From Pseudomonadota bacterium (GTDB lineage: Bacteria; Pseudomonadota; Gammaproteobacteria; CAMYNG01), in NCBI GenBank assembly GCA_020347585.1, contig CP070733.1, forward strand, positions 1,989,022 to 1,994,679: a DNA stretch of 5,658 bases, written 5' to 3'. Positions 1-5,637 of this stretch are shown one piece after another (position 1 is the first letter of the stretch; each line of letters opens with the position of its first letter). The notes under the pieces are model-generated. The model was not told where the DNA came from, did not search any database, and worked only from the letters and a program-made list of their open reading frames with translations. The position numbers were made by a program, and so were the translations under genes.

Positions 1-155
1 ACCTCCACCAGGCACATGCGGCAATTCGCCGCCACGGACAGCTTCTTGTGATAACAGAAGCGCGGAATGGTAATTCCGGCTTCATCGGCAACCTCAATCA
101 ACATCGCACCTTCGCGCGCCTGAATCTGTTTGCCGTTTATCTCGATACTGACCAT
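1..155 (-). CDS. nuoG: NADH-quinone oxidoreductase subunit G, N-terminal fragment (runs off left edge)
   Basis: This is the large iron-sulfur subunit of the complex I NADH-oxidising arm; it relays electrons from NuoF/NuoE toward NuoI/NuoB. Only the first 51 codons lie in the window, beginning MVSIEINGKQIQAREGAML. They form the start of a plant-type 2Fe-2S ferredoxin fold. Three of the usual four cluster ligands are visible as C34-x10-C45-x2-C48 (in FCYHKK and NCRMCLVEV); the fourth would be past the edge. The ATG at 155 is fixed by an in-frame TAA four codons upstream (170-168). The 50-nt gap after nuoF is larger than most junctions here. The bases just before the ATG are A-rich (CGAAAAAACAAA) with no recognisable Shine-Dalgarno, so initiation may depend on coupling or on S1 binding. 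Identity follows from both sequence and position. Confidence 0.95.
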   Translation of the reverse strand, partial: MVSIEINGKQIQAREGAMLIEVADEAGITIPRFCYHKKLSVAANCRMCLVE

Positions 156-167
156 TTTGTTTTTTCG

Positions 168-206
168 TTAGTCGGCAATGCGCTCGCTGCGGTTGCGTGC
201 CCGCAT
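168..206 (-). other. 12-codon open frame bridging nuoF and nuoG (possible coupling mini-ORF)
   Basis: The nuoF stop is part of TGATG, so an ATG at 206 overlaps the stop codon. From it an open frame of 12 codons (MRARNRSERIAD) runs to a TAA at 170-168. That TAA lies 12 nt before the nuoG ATG and in the same frame as nuoG. A ribosome finishing nuoF could restart here and be delivered next to the nuoG start, which lacks its own Shine-Dalgarno. The frame could also be chance: it is very short and I recognise no family. It is listed for its position, not as an established gene. Confidence 0.2.
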
Positions 207-1483
207 CAGCTGCCCGCGCCCACCATGCACCGCTTATGTTCGATGTGGTACTGAAATTCATCGCGAAAATGTTTGACGAAACTCTGCACCGGCCATGCCG
301 ATGCGTCGCCCAGGCCGCAAATGGTGCGCCCCTCGATACGGTTGGCAACGTCCACCAAACGGTCAAGGTCATCCTGGCGTCCCTGGCCGTGTTCGATGCG
401 GTGTACCATGCGCGCCAGCCAGCCGGTGCCTTCGCGGCACGGCGTGCATTGGCCGCAGGACTCTTCGTAATAAAAGTGAGAAATGCGGGCAAGCAGTTTG
501 ACCATGCAGGTCGTCTCGTCCATCACCACCACGGAGCCGGCGCCGAGCATGGAGCCGGCCTTCGCCAACGCGTCGTAGTCCATATCGACATCCATCATGA
601 TATCGCCTGGCACTACCGGGGTGGAAGAACCGCCGGGAATCACAGCCTTGAGCCGGTTGCCGTTGCGAACGCCGCCCGCCATCTCCAGCAACTCGGCAAA
701 CGGTGTGCCGAGCGGCACCTCAAAGTTGCCCGGCTTGTTGACGTGCCCGCTAACGCTGAACAGCTTGACTCCACCATTGTTGGGCCTGCCCAGTTCGAGA
801 AACCATTGACCACCATGCTGCAGGATAGCCGGTACCGAGGCGAGCGTTTCGGTGTTGTTAATGGTAGTGGGCTTGCCGAACAGTCCGTAGTTGGCGGGGA
901 ACGGCGGTTTGAAACGCGGTTGCCCTTTCTTGCCCTCGATCGACTCGAGCAGCGCAGTCTCCTCGCCACAAATATAGGCGCCGGCACCAAGGTGGCTGTA
1001 GATATCCATGTCGATACCCGAGCCCATGATGTTCTTGCCCAGCAGGCCGGCCGCGTACGCCTCTTGCAGCGCCGCCTCGAAGCGTTCGAAGGGTTCCCAG
1101 AATTCGCCGCGGATGTAGTTATAGCCTGCAGTCGCGCCAATGGTGTAGCCCGCGATAGCCATGCCCTCTACCAGCTGGTGCGGGTTAAAGCGCATGATGT
1201 CGCGGTCCTTGCAGGTGCCGGGTTCGCCTTCGTCGGAGTTGCAGACGATGTATTTCTGGCCCTCTGCACCGCGCGGCATAAAGCTCCACTTTAGGCCGGT
1301 CGGAAAACCTGCCCCGCCGCGCCCGCGCAACACCGAGGTCTTGAGTTCCTCGATAATCTTTTCCGGCGGGGTCTTCTCGCTGAGGATTTCCTTCCAGACC
1401 TCATAACCGCCGACGCTGGTGTAACTTTCCAGCGACCAGGGCTGTTTGAGGTGCATGGTGCGAAAGCAGACTTCGTTAGCCAT
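206..1483 (-). CDS. nuoF: NADH-quinone oxidoreductase subunit F (NADH- and FMN-binding, 51-kDa homologue)
   Basis: NuoF is the entry point of complex I: it binds NADH and FMN, takes a hydride, and passes electrons through a 4Fe-4S cluster (N3). The protein is 425 aa, normal for the family. The glycine-rich nucleotide-binding stretch GRGGAGFPTGLKW is at residues 54-66, and the flavin-site segment CNSDEGEPGTCKDR at 81-94. The 51-kDa signature GAGAYICGEETAL follows at about 167-179. ESCGQCTPCREG (341-352) supplies C343, C346 and C349, and C389 in RTICGLGD is the fourth N3 ligand. I chose the ATG at 1483 (MANEVCFRTM) because GGAG lies 6 nt before it. An upstream in-frame GTG at 1552 would add 23 residues (MRAVWLCGAFSD...) with no ribosome site and no family resemblance. 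The gene follows nuoE after an unusually long 92-nt spacer and ends in TGATG before nuoG. Confidence 0.98.
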   Translation of the reverse strand: MANEVCFRTMHLKQPWSLESYTSVGGYEVWKEILSEKTPPEKIIEELKTSVLRGRGGAGFPTGLKWSFMPRGAEGQKYIVCNSDEGEPGTCKDRDIMRFNPHQLVEGMAIAGYTIGATAGYNYIRGEFWEPFERFEAALQEAYAAGLLGKNIMGSGIDMDIYSHLGAGAYICGEETALLESIEGKKGQPRFKPPFPANYGLFGKPTTINNTETLASVPAILQHGGQWFLELGRPNNGGVKLFSVSGHVNKPGNFEVPLGTPFAELLEMAGGVRNGNRLKAVIPGGSSTPVVPGDIMMDVDMDYDALAKAGSMLGAGSVVVMDETTCMVKLLARISHFYYEESCGQCTPCREGTGWLARMVHRIEHGQGRQDDLDRLVDVANRIEGRTICGLGDASAWPVQSFVKHFRDEFQYHIEHKRCMVGAGS

Positions 1484-1489
1484 TTGACA

Positions 1490-1493
1490 CTCC
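1490..1493 (-). promoter_or_regulatory. Ribosome binding site of nuoF
   Basis: GGAG on the minus strand, separated by 6 nt (TGTCAA) from the ATG at 1483. It decides the nuoF start against the longer GTG-initiated frame from 1552, which has no such site. Confidence 0.75.
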
Positions 1494-1500
1494 GGACCCA

Positions 1501-1525
1501 TTTTCCGGGCGCTCGCGTCCGAAAA
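1501..1525 (-). other. Imperfect stem-loop in the nuoE-nuoF spacer
   Basis: In the transcript TTTTC at the 5' arm pairs with GAAAA at the 3' arm. Inside it are GG/CC and CG/CG pairs, one bulged G, one A-C mismatch and a CGAG loop. The 3' arm ends 7 nt before the nuoF GGAG. No T-run follows, so it does not look like a terminator. It could act as an RNA-processing or stability element, or tune nuoF translation. Stability was judged by eye only; function is inference. Confidence 0.35.
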
Positions 1526-1575
1526 CGCGCCGCACAGCCACACGGCCCGCACAGGCTTGCCACCGCAGCGCGGCG

Positions 1576-2085
1576 CTAGTCCAGAGCATCGAGAATTGCA
1601 TCGATCTTCTCCGGCGTCAGCTTCTCATAGTACTTGTTGCCAATCTGAAACATGGGCGCATCGACGCACGCACCAAGGCATTCGACCTCCTTGAGCATGA
1701 ATTTGCCGTCCGCGGTAGTTTCACCAAGCCCAATCCCCAATCGCGTCTGTAAATGGGCAACTACGTCTTCCGAACCGCACAGCAGACAGGAGATATTAGT
1801 GCACACGCAGATCTTGTGGCGGCCTACCGGCTTGAGTTCATACATCGAATAGAAGGTGGCCACCTCGTAGACTTCTATAGGCTGCATGCCTAGATATTCC
1901 GCCACCGCGTCCATCAGATCGGCTGTCAGGGAGCCATCGTTTTGATCCTGCACGATGCGCAACGCCGACATAACGGCCCCGCGTTTCTGATCCGCAGGGT
2001 ATTTTGCCACCCAGCCGTCAATCTCTTCGCGCGAGGCATCATTAATAAGGTGCAGTTTGCTCTGCGGTCTGGGCTGCATCATCAT
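1576..2085 (-). CDS. nuoE: NADH-quinone oxidoreductase subunit E (2Fe-2S, 24-kDa homologue)
   Basis: NuoE is a thioredoxin-like 2Fe-2S protein (cluster N1a) that sits beside NuoF in the peripheral arm. It is 169 aa, typical for the family. The four cluster ligands are visible as C95-x4-C100 (VCTNISC) and C136-x3-C140 (ECLGAC). The helical N-terminal half includes the familiar VYEVATFYSMY segment at about 72-82. The start codon at 2085 overlaps the nuoD stop (ATGA), indicating translational coupling. The gene begins with three consecutive ATG codons (2085, 2082, 2079), so the exact first residue is uncertain by one or two. GGGGA lies about 9 nt before the first ATG. The stop is TAG. The next gene, nuoF, begins only after 92 nt. 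Confidence 0.97.
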   Translation of the reverse strand: MMMQPRPQSKLHLINDASREEIDGWVAKYPADQKRGAVMSALRIVQDQNDGSLTADLMDAVAEYLGMQPIEVYEVATFYSMYELKPVGRHKICVCTNISCLLCGSEDVVAHLQTRLGIGLGETTADGKFMLKEVECLGACVDAPMFQIGNKYYEKLTPEKIDAILDALD

Positions 2086-3335
2086 CGGTCGACATCCCCA
2101 AACACGATATCCATCGTCCCGATAACAGCCACCACGTCGGCCAGCATGTGCCCTTTTGCCATCTCGTCCATGGCGGCGAGGTGCACAAAACCGGGCGCGC
2201 GAATCTTCATGCGGTACGGCTTGTTGGCACCGTCCGATACCAGGTAAATGCCGAATTCGCCCTTCGGGTGCTCCACCGCGGCGTAGGCGTCACCCTCAGG
2301 CAGGGTGTAGCCTTCGGTGAAAAGTTTGAAGTGATGAATCAGCGACTCCATGTCGCCTTTCATGTCCTCGCGACTGGGCGGTGTGACCTTGTGATCCTCG
2401 AGCATCACGGGGCCAGGGTTGCTCCGCAGCCACTCAATGCATTGCTTGATAATGCGGTTACACTGACGCAGTTCCTCAATGCGCACCAGGTACCGATCGT
2501 AGCAGTCGCCATTGACTCCCACCGGAATATCGAAATCCAGCTGATTGTAGACTTCGTAGGGCTGCTTCTTGCGCAGATCCCACTCGAAGCCCGAACCCCT
2601 GAGCATGGGCCCGGTGAAACCGAGCTGCAGAGCGCGCTCGGGTGATACCACGCCGATACCGACAGTGCGCTGTTTCCAAATGCGGTTTTCGGTGAGCAGC
2701 GTCTCGTATTCGTCGATATAGGTCGGGAAGCGGTCGGTGAAATCCTCGATGAAATCCAGCAACGAACCCGAACGGGCGTCGTTCATGCGCGCGGTTTCCT
2801 TCGCGTCCTTCCATTTGGTCTGGTTGAACTGCGCCATCTGCTGCGGCAAGTCGCGATACACTCCGCCGGGCCGGTAATAGGCCGCATGCATGCGGGCACC
2901 CGAGACTGCCTCGTACATGTCCATCAGGTCCTCGCGCTCGCGGAAGCAGTACAGAAACACAGTCATCGCGCCGATATCCAGCGCATGCGTGCCCAGCCAC
3001 ATCATGTGGTTGAGAATGCGCGTAATCTCGTCGAACATAACGCGGATGTACTGTGCGCGCAGCGGCGGCGTGACACCCAGTAGCTTTTCAATGGCCAGCA
3101 CGTAACTGTGCTCGTTGCACATCATGGACACGTAGTCGAGCCGGTCCATGTAGGGAATACTATGGTTATAGGGCTTGCTTTCGGCCAGCTTCTCGGTGGC
3201 ACGGTGCAGCAGGCCAATGTGTGGGTCGGCGCGCTGAATCACTTCACCGTCCATCTCGAGCACCAGGCGCAGCACGCCGTGCGCCGCCGGATGCTGCGGC
3301 CCGAAGTTCAGGGTGAAGTTGCGAATCTCAGGCAT
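2082..3335 (-). CDS. nuoD: NADH-quinone oxidoreductase subunit D (49-kDa homologue, quinone site)
   Basis: NuoD is related to the large subunit of NiFe hydrogenases and, with NuoB, builds the quinone-reduction chamber of complex I. The length is 417 aa, standard for an unfused NuoD. The N-terminal loop FGPQHPAAHG (11-20) contains the conserved His pair H15/H19, and RLDY (65-68) carries the tyrosine (Y68) equivalent to the quinone-head ligand. The 49-kDa signature region LHRATEKLAESKPY is at 43-56. The C-terminus DIVFGDVDR is family-like. The ATG at 3335 is preceded by GGGAG with a 7-nt spacer. A longer in-frame start at 3416 would add 27 residues inside nuoC and is not credible. It overlaps nuoC by 8 nt and nuoE by 4 nt, so translation is probably coupled at both ends. 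It is not fused to nuoC, unlike in Escherichia or Pseudomonas. Confidence 0.98.
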   Translation of the reverse strand: MPEIRNFTLNFGPQHPAAHGVLRLVLEMDGEVIQRADPHIGLLHRATEKLAESKPYNHSIPYMDRLDYVSMMCNEHSYVLAIEKLLGVTPPLRAQYIRVMFDEITRILNHMMWLGTHALDIGAMTVFLYCFREREDLMDMYEAVSGARMHAAYYRPGGVYRDLPQQMAQFNQTKWKDAKETARMNDARSGSLLDFIEDFTDRFPTYIDEYETLLTENRIWKQRTVGIGVVSPERALQLGFTGPMLRGSGFEWDLRKKQPYEVYNQLDFDIPVGVNGDCYDRYLVRIEELRQCNRIIKQCIEWLRSNPGPVMLEDHKVTPPSREDMKGDMESLIHHFKLFTEGYTLPEGDAYAAVEHPKGEFGIYLVSDGANKPYRMKIRAPGFVHLAAMDEMAKGHMLADVVAVIGTMDIVFGDVDR

Positions 3336-3951
3336 CGAACTTCTCCCGCTCCCCCAGCCGTTCCGCGTAACGGTGGTCGTCGCGGATAATCCGCGGTTGG
3401 TTAACCCGCGGATCAATGCTCACCGGTTGATACACAACGCGCTGCTTTTCGGGGTCGTAGCGCATTTCCACATTGCCGGTGAGCGGGAAGTCCTTGCGGA
3501 ACGGATGACCAACGAAACCATAGTCGCTGAGTATGCGCCGCAAATCCGGGTGTCCTTCAAAAACAATGCCGAACAAATCGAAGGCTTCGCGCTCATACCA
3601 GTTGGCGCAGTTCCAGATACCCGTTACTGAATCGATGATTGGCGGCTCGCCGTCGACAAATGCCTTGACGCGTACGCGATGGTTGTGAGTAACGGAAATC
3701 AGATGATAGGCAACCGCGTAGCGCGGGCCCAGCCACTCGCCTTCACCATAGGCGGAATAATCCAGGCCGGTAGCATCGATGAGTTGTTCAAACGCAAAGT
3801 CAGCCTCATCGCGCAGCACCGTGCAAACCTCAATCAGTTTTTCTTTCGGCACCGCGACATTGAGTTCGCCAACAGCAACCTCGCAGCCGTCGATTTTATC
3901 CCCGAGACGCTCGCGTATGCGCAGGGCCAACTGCTTATAGTACTCAGACAT
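3328..3951 (-). CDS. nuoC: NADH-quinone oxidoreductase subunit C (30-kDa homologue)
   Basis: NuoC is a cofactor-free structural subunit of the complex I Q-module that packs against NuoD and NuoB. It is 207 aa, within the usual range for the stand-alone protein. The 30-kDa signature is clear: WYEREAFDLFGI at 118-129, HPDLRRIL at 134-141 and GHPFRKDFPL at 148-157. The C-terminal tail VVYQPVSIDPRVNQPRIIR (172-190) also matches this family and would lead into the NuoD part in fused forms. The start ATG at 3951 comes 17 nt after the nuoB stop. Upstream GAGAG is about 10 nt from the ATG, a weak and somewhat distant ribosome site. The gene ends in TGA overlapping nuoD by 8 nt. Confidence 0.97.
   Translation of the reverse strand: MSEYYKQLALRIRERLGDKIDGCEVAVGELNVAVPKEKLIEVCTVLRDEADFAFEQLIDATGLDYSAYGEGEWLGPRYAVAYHLISVTHNHRVRVKAFVDGEPPIIDSVTGIWNCANWYEREAFDLFGIVFEGHPDLRRILSDYGFVGHPFRKDFPLTGNVEMRYDPEKQRVVYQPVSIDPRVNQPRIIRDDHRYAERLGEREKFDA
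3343..3347 (-). promoter_or_regulatory. Ribosome binding site of nuoD, inside the end of nuoC
   Basis: GGGAG, 7 nt before the ATG at 3335. It lies within the last codons of nuoC (encoding GEREKF) and fixes the short, family-consistent NuoD start. Confidence 0.75.
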
Positions 3952-3968
3952 CTACTATAAACTCTCGG

Positions 3969-4445
3969 TTAACGGGCAATGGTGTTGGTGCGGTGGATTT
4001 TATTACGCAACTGAATGACGCCGTACAGAAGTGCTTCGGCAGTCGGTGGGCATCCCGGCACATAGATATCTACAGGAACAATGCGATCGCAACCGCGCAC
4101 AACAGAGTACGAGTAGTGATAGTACCCGCCGCCATTGGCACACGATCCCATGGAGATCACCCAGCGCGGCTCCGGCATCTGGTCATACACCTTGCGCAGC
4201 GCCGGGGCCATCTTGTTCACCAGGGTGCCCGCGACGATCATTACGTCTGATTGCCTCGGGCTGGGGCGAAACAGCATGCCAAATCGATCCATGTCGTAAC
4301 GGGCGGCCGCCGCATGCATCATTTCAACAGCACAACATGCCAGGCCGAACGTCATGGGCCAGAGTGAGCCGGTGCGCGCCCAGTTGATTAGCTTATCCGC
4401 CGAGGTTGTGACGAAGCCTTTCTCCAGTACGCCTTCTACTCCCAC
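3969..4445 (-). CDS. nuoB: NADH-quinone oxidoreductase subunit B (PSST homologue, cluster N2)
   Basis: NuoB holds the 4Fe-4S cluster N2, the last electron carrier before quinone. With a GTG start at 4445 the protein is 158 aa, beginning MGVEGVLEKGFVTTSADKLI, which agrees with family N-termini. The N2 ligands are the tandem C37-C38 in GLACCAVEMM, C102 in GSCANGGG and C132 in PGCPP. A further GTG at 4466 in the same frame would add seven residues (MEKGSAG). I prefer 4445 because GGGAG lies 7 nt upstream of it and none stands properly before 4466. The gene overlaps the end of nuoA by 10 nt, so the two are probably translationally coupled. It stops with TAA 17 nt before nuoC. Confidence 0.97.
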   Translation of the reverse strand: MGVEGVLEKGFVTTSADKLINWARTGSLWPMTFGLACCAVEMMHAAAARYDMDRFGMLFRPSPRQSDVMIVAGTLVNKMAPALRKVYDQMPEPRWVISMGSCANGGGYYHYSYSVVRGCDRIVPVDIYVPGCPPTAEALLYGVIQLRNKIHRTNTIAR

Positions 4446-4792
4446 TCCAGCGCTCCCTTTTTCCACTCGTAGATGAAACCGATAACCAGGATACCGATGA
4501 AGATCGCCATTGCAACGAAACCGAACAGGCCGATCTCATCAAGCACGACCGCCCACGGAAACAGGAAGGCGATTTCAAGATCGAAGATGATAAAAAGAAT
4601 GGCGACGAGGTAGTAACGTACGTCGAACTTCATGCGCGAGTCTTCGAAGGCTTCGAAGCCGCATTCGTAGGGAGAAGTCTTTTCACTGTCGGGCCGGTGC
4701 GGGCCGAGGATAAATCCCAGACTGATCATTACCCCGCCAATCAACAGGCCTACCACGAGGAAGACCAGCACCGGCAGATAGTTGTCGAGCAT
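4436..4792 (-). CDS. nuoA: NADH-quinone oxidoreductase subunit A (ND3 homologue, membrane)
   Basis: NuoA is a small inner-membrane subunit at the junction of the membrane and peripheral arms of complex I, bordering the quinone chamber. The protein is 118 aa with three predicted membrane helices at about 6-28, 60-82 and 88-108. The long loop between the first two carries the conserved PYECGFE (41-47), with C44 the ND3-type loop cysteine. Helix 2 contains IIFDLEIAFLFPW, with acidic D71 and E73 at the positions conserved in the family. The ATG at 4792 is preceded by AGAGGAA. This is the first gene of the nuo operon, about 84 nt downstream of a predicted transcription start. Its stop lies inside nuoB. 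Confidence 0.97.
   Translation of the reverse strand: MLDNYLPVLVFLVVGLLIGGVMISLGFILGPHRPDSEKTSPYECGFEAFEDSRMKFDVRYYLVAILFIIFDLEIAFLFPWAVVLDEIGLFGFVAMAIFIGILVIGFIYEWKKGALEWE
4453..4459 (-). promoter_or_regulatory. Ribosome binding site of nuoB, inside the end of nuoA
   Basis: AAGGGAG on the minus strand, 7 nt before the GTG at 4445. It overlaps the nuoA codons for KKGA and decides for the 158-aa NuoB over the 165-aa alternative from GTG 4466. Confidence 0.7.
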
Positions 4793-4800
4793 CTGTACTC

Positions 4801-4807
4801 TTCCTCT
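4801..4807 (-). promoter_or_regulatory. Ribosome binding site of nuoA
   Basis: AGAGGAA on the minus strand, 8 nt before the ATG at 4792. It is a good purine-rich site and supports this start for the first operon gene. Confidence 0.7.
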
Positions 4808-4882
4808 GACCCTGGCAGGATGCTTATTTTGGTTATGCGCGGCGACGCGTTGTGAACATCAGCCGGATTACAAAGCCGGGTC

Positions 4883-4912
4883 AGTCTAGGCTGAACGTTT
4901 ACACGCTGTCAA
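4883..4912 (-). promoter_or_regulatory. Predicted sigma70 promoter of the nuo operon
   Basis: On the minus strand a perfect -35 hexamer TTGACA (4912-4907) is followed by an 18-nt spacer and TAGACT (4888-4883), matching 4 of 6 bases of TATAAT. Transcription would start near 4876, leaving a leader of about 84 nt before nuoA. It lies downstream of the terminator that ends the secG-tRNA transcript, as expected if nuo has its own promoter. A copy of AGCCGG (plus strand) near the predicted start at 4874-4879 is repeated at 4861-4866; whether this is an operator is unknown. Confidence 0.6.
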
Positions 4913-5086
4913 GTTTGCCTTCGGAGCGTATTGCGTGACATTTCAGTAGGTTATTCAACTTGTGGGGGCATAAAATATTTCGCTGGTAGCCAGTTGCGCC
5001 GGCCCTGCTCAACCTGATGTGATCGGGGTTCGCACGCATGCTCACGCAAAGTAAAGACGTGGGAAATTGCAGCGGCGTCAGAACGC
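4913..5086. other. Non-coding spacer between the tRNA terminator and the nuo promoter
   Basis: About 174 nt with no credible gene on either strand. It includes an AT-rich patch around 4972-4980 with the palindrome AAATATTT, a GCATGC palindrome at 5036-5041 flanked by CACGC-type repeats, and a short CTGG/CCAG inverted repeat near 4983-4993. None forms a motif I can name, and I found no second promoter with good -35 and -10 boxes. It may hold upstream activator sites for nuo control, but the sequence does not show which. Confidence 0.4.
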
Positions 5087-5116
5087 AAAAGGCCGGTACT
5101 GTCGCCAGTACCAGCC
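5087..5116 (-). terminator. Intrinsic terminator after tRNA-Leu
   Basis: In the transcript an 11-bp stem (GGCTGGTACTG pairing with CAGTACCGGCC, one G-U wobble) closes a GCGA tetraloop of the stable GNRA type. TTTT follows, then GCG. It begins 18 nt after the CCA end of the tRNA, so it should end the secG-tRNA-Leu transcript before the nuo promoter. The T-run is short, so some read-through into nuo is possible. Confidence 0.85.
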
Positions 5117-5134
5117 CAGATCTTGCTGATGATG

Positions 5135-5219
5135 TGGTGCCCAGGGCCGGACTCGAACCGGCACGGCTTGCGCCACCGCCCCCTCAAGACGGCGTGTCTA
5201 CCAGTTCCACCACCTGGGC
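5135..5219 (-). tRNA. tRNA-Leu, anticodon GAG
   Basis: An 85-nt class II tRNA with encoded CCA end. The acceptor stem GCCCAGG/CCTGGGC pairs perfectly and is followed by ACCA. The D-region has the leucine-type GTGGAACTGGTAGACAC. The anticodon stem CCGTC/GGCGG (one G-U pair) encloses TTGAGGG, with GAG at 5185-5183, reading CUC and probably CUU codons. The long variable arm includes GGC-GCAA-GCC, and the T arm is GCCGG/CCGGC around TTCGAGT. It lies 25 nt after the secG stop and before a strong terminator, so it is probably processed from the secG transcript. The same tRNA follows secG in E. coli (leuU). Confidence 0.97.
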
Positions 5220-5244
5220 ATAGTTAACAGCTTGCTCAACCGCG

Positions 5245-5637
5245 CTAGTCGGTGACCGGCACGTCCTGCGTGGCAGGCTCACCAGCGGCTTGCGATTCGA
5301 CCGGAACAGGTTGCTCCAGTTCAGAAGGTACTGGCGCAGTTTCCTCCACGACCTGCTCGACCGCCGGGGGCGCGCCGGTATCCAACACGCTGGTCGGTTG
5401 AGCAGCGCGCGTGGCCAGATACGCCAGGCTCAGGCTGGTAACGAAAAACAGCGCCGCGAGTATACCGGTGGTCCGGGTCAGAAATGACGCCGAGCCCTGG
5501 CTGCCAAAGACCGTGCTGGATGCGCCACTGCCGAAGGCCGCGCCGACATCGGCGCCCTTGCCTTGCTGCAGCAGCACCAGCCCCACCAGCGAGGCCGCGA
5601 TCAGTACGTGCAATACCAGAATAACGTTGTGCAGCAT
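5245..5637 (-). CDS. secG: Preprotein translocase subunit SecG
   Basis: SecG is the auxiliary membrane subunit of the SecYEG channel and assists SecA-driven export. The protein is 130 aa, somewhat longer than the 110-aa E. coli form. Two membrane helices are predicted at about 4-23 and 57-75. Between them are the family motifs LLQQGKGAD (22-30), AAFGSGAS (33-40) and FLTR (52-55). From about residue 80 on, a 50-residue tail is rich in Pro, Glu, Val and Ala, a low-complexity acidic extension common in proteobacterial SecG. The ATG at 5637 has AGAGG 11 nt upstream, a rather distant ribosome site. Only 21 nt precede it in the window; the upstream gene (often tpiA at this locus, an inference) is not visible enough to call. 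It is probably co-transcribed with the tRNA. Confidence 0.96.
   Translation of the reverse strand: MLHNVILVLHVLIAASLVGLVLLQQGKGADVGAAFGSGASSTVFGSQGSASFLTRTTGILAALFFVTSLSLAYLATRAAQPTSVLDTGAPPAVEQVVEETAPVPSELEQPVPVESQAAGEPATQDVPVTD

Noticed and set aside
197..1294. Long open frame on the plus strand (365 codons)
   Set aside because: It lies wholly antisense to nuoF, whose motifs and cluster ligands are complete. The translation has low-complexity Ala/Arg/His composition and no family signature. Such frames are usual opposite GC-rich genes.
1484..1552. N-terminal extension of NuoF from GTG 1552
   Set aside because: No Shine-Dalgarno stands before it, the extra 23 residues do not look like NuoF, and GGAG precedes the ATG at 1483.
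3336..3416. N-terminal extension of NuoD from an upstream start at 3416
   Set aside because: It would translate nuoC sequence in another frame. The family start MPEIRNFTLNFGPQHP has its own GGGAG.
4951..5187. Minus-strand open frame of 78 codons
   Set aside because: It starts inside the tRNA-Leu gene, runs through the terminator, has no ribosome site and shows no recognisable protein family.
5038..5223. Plus-strand open frame of 61 codons containing a stretch like RAGLEPAR
   Set aside because: It is the antisense translation of the tRNA-Leu gene and its terminator. That peptide pattern is the known artefact of translating tRNA T-arm sequence.
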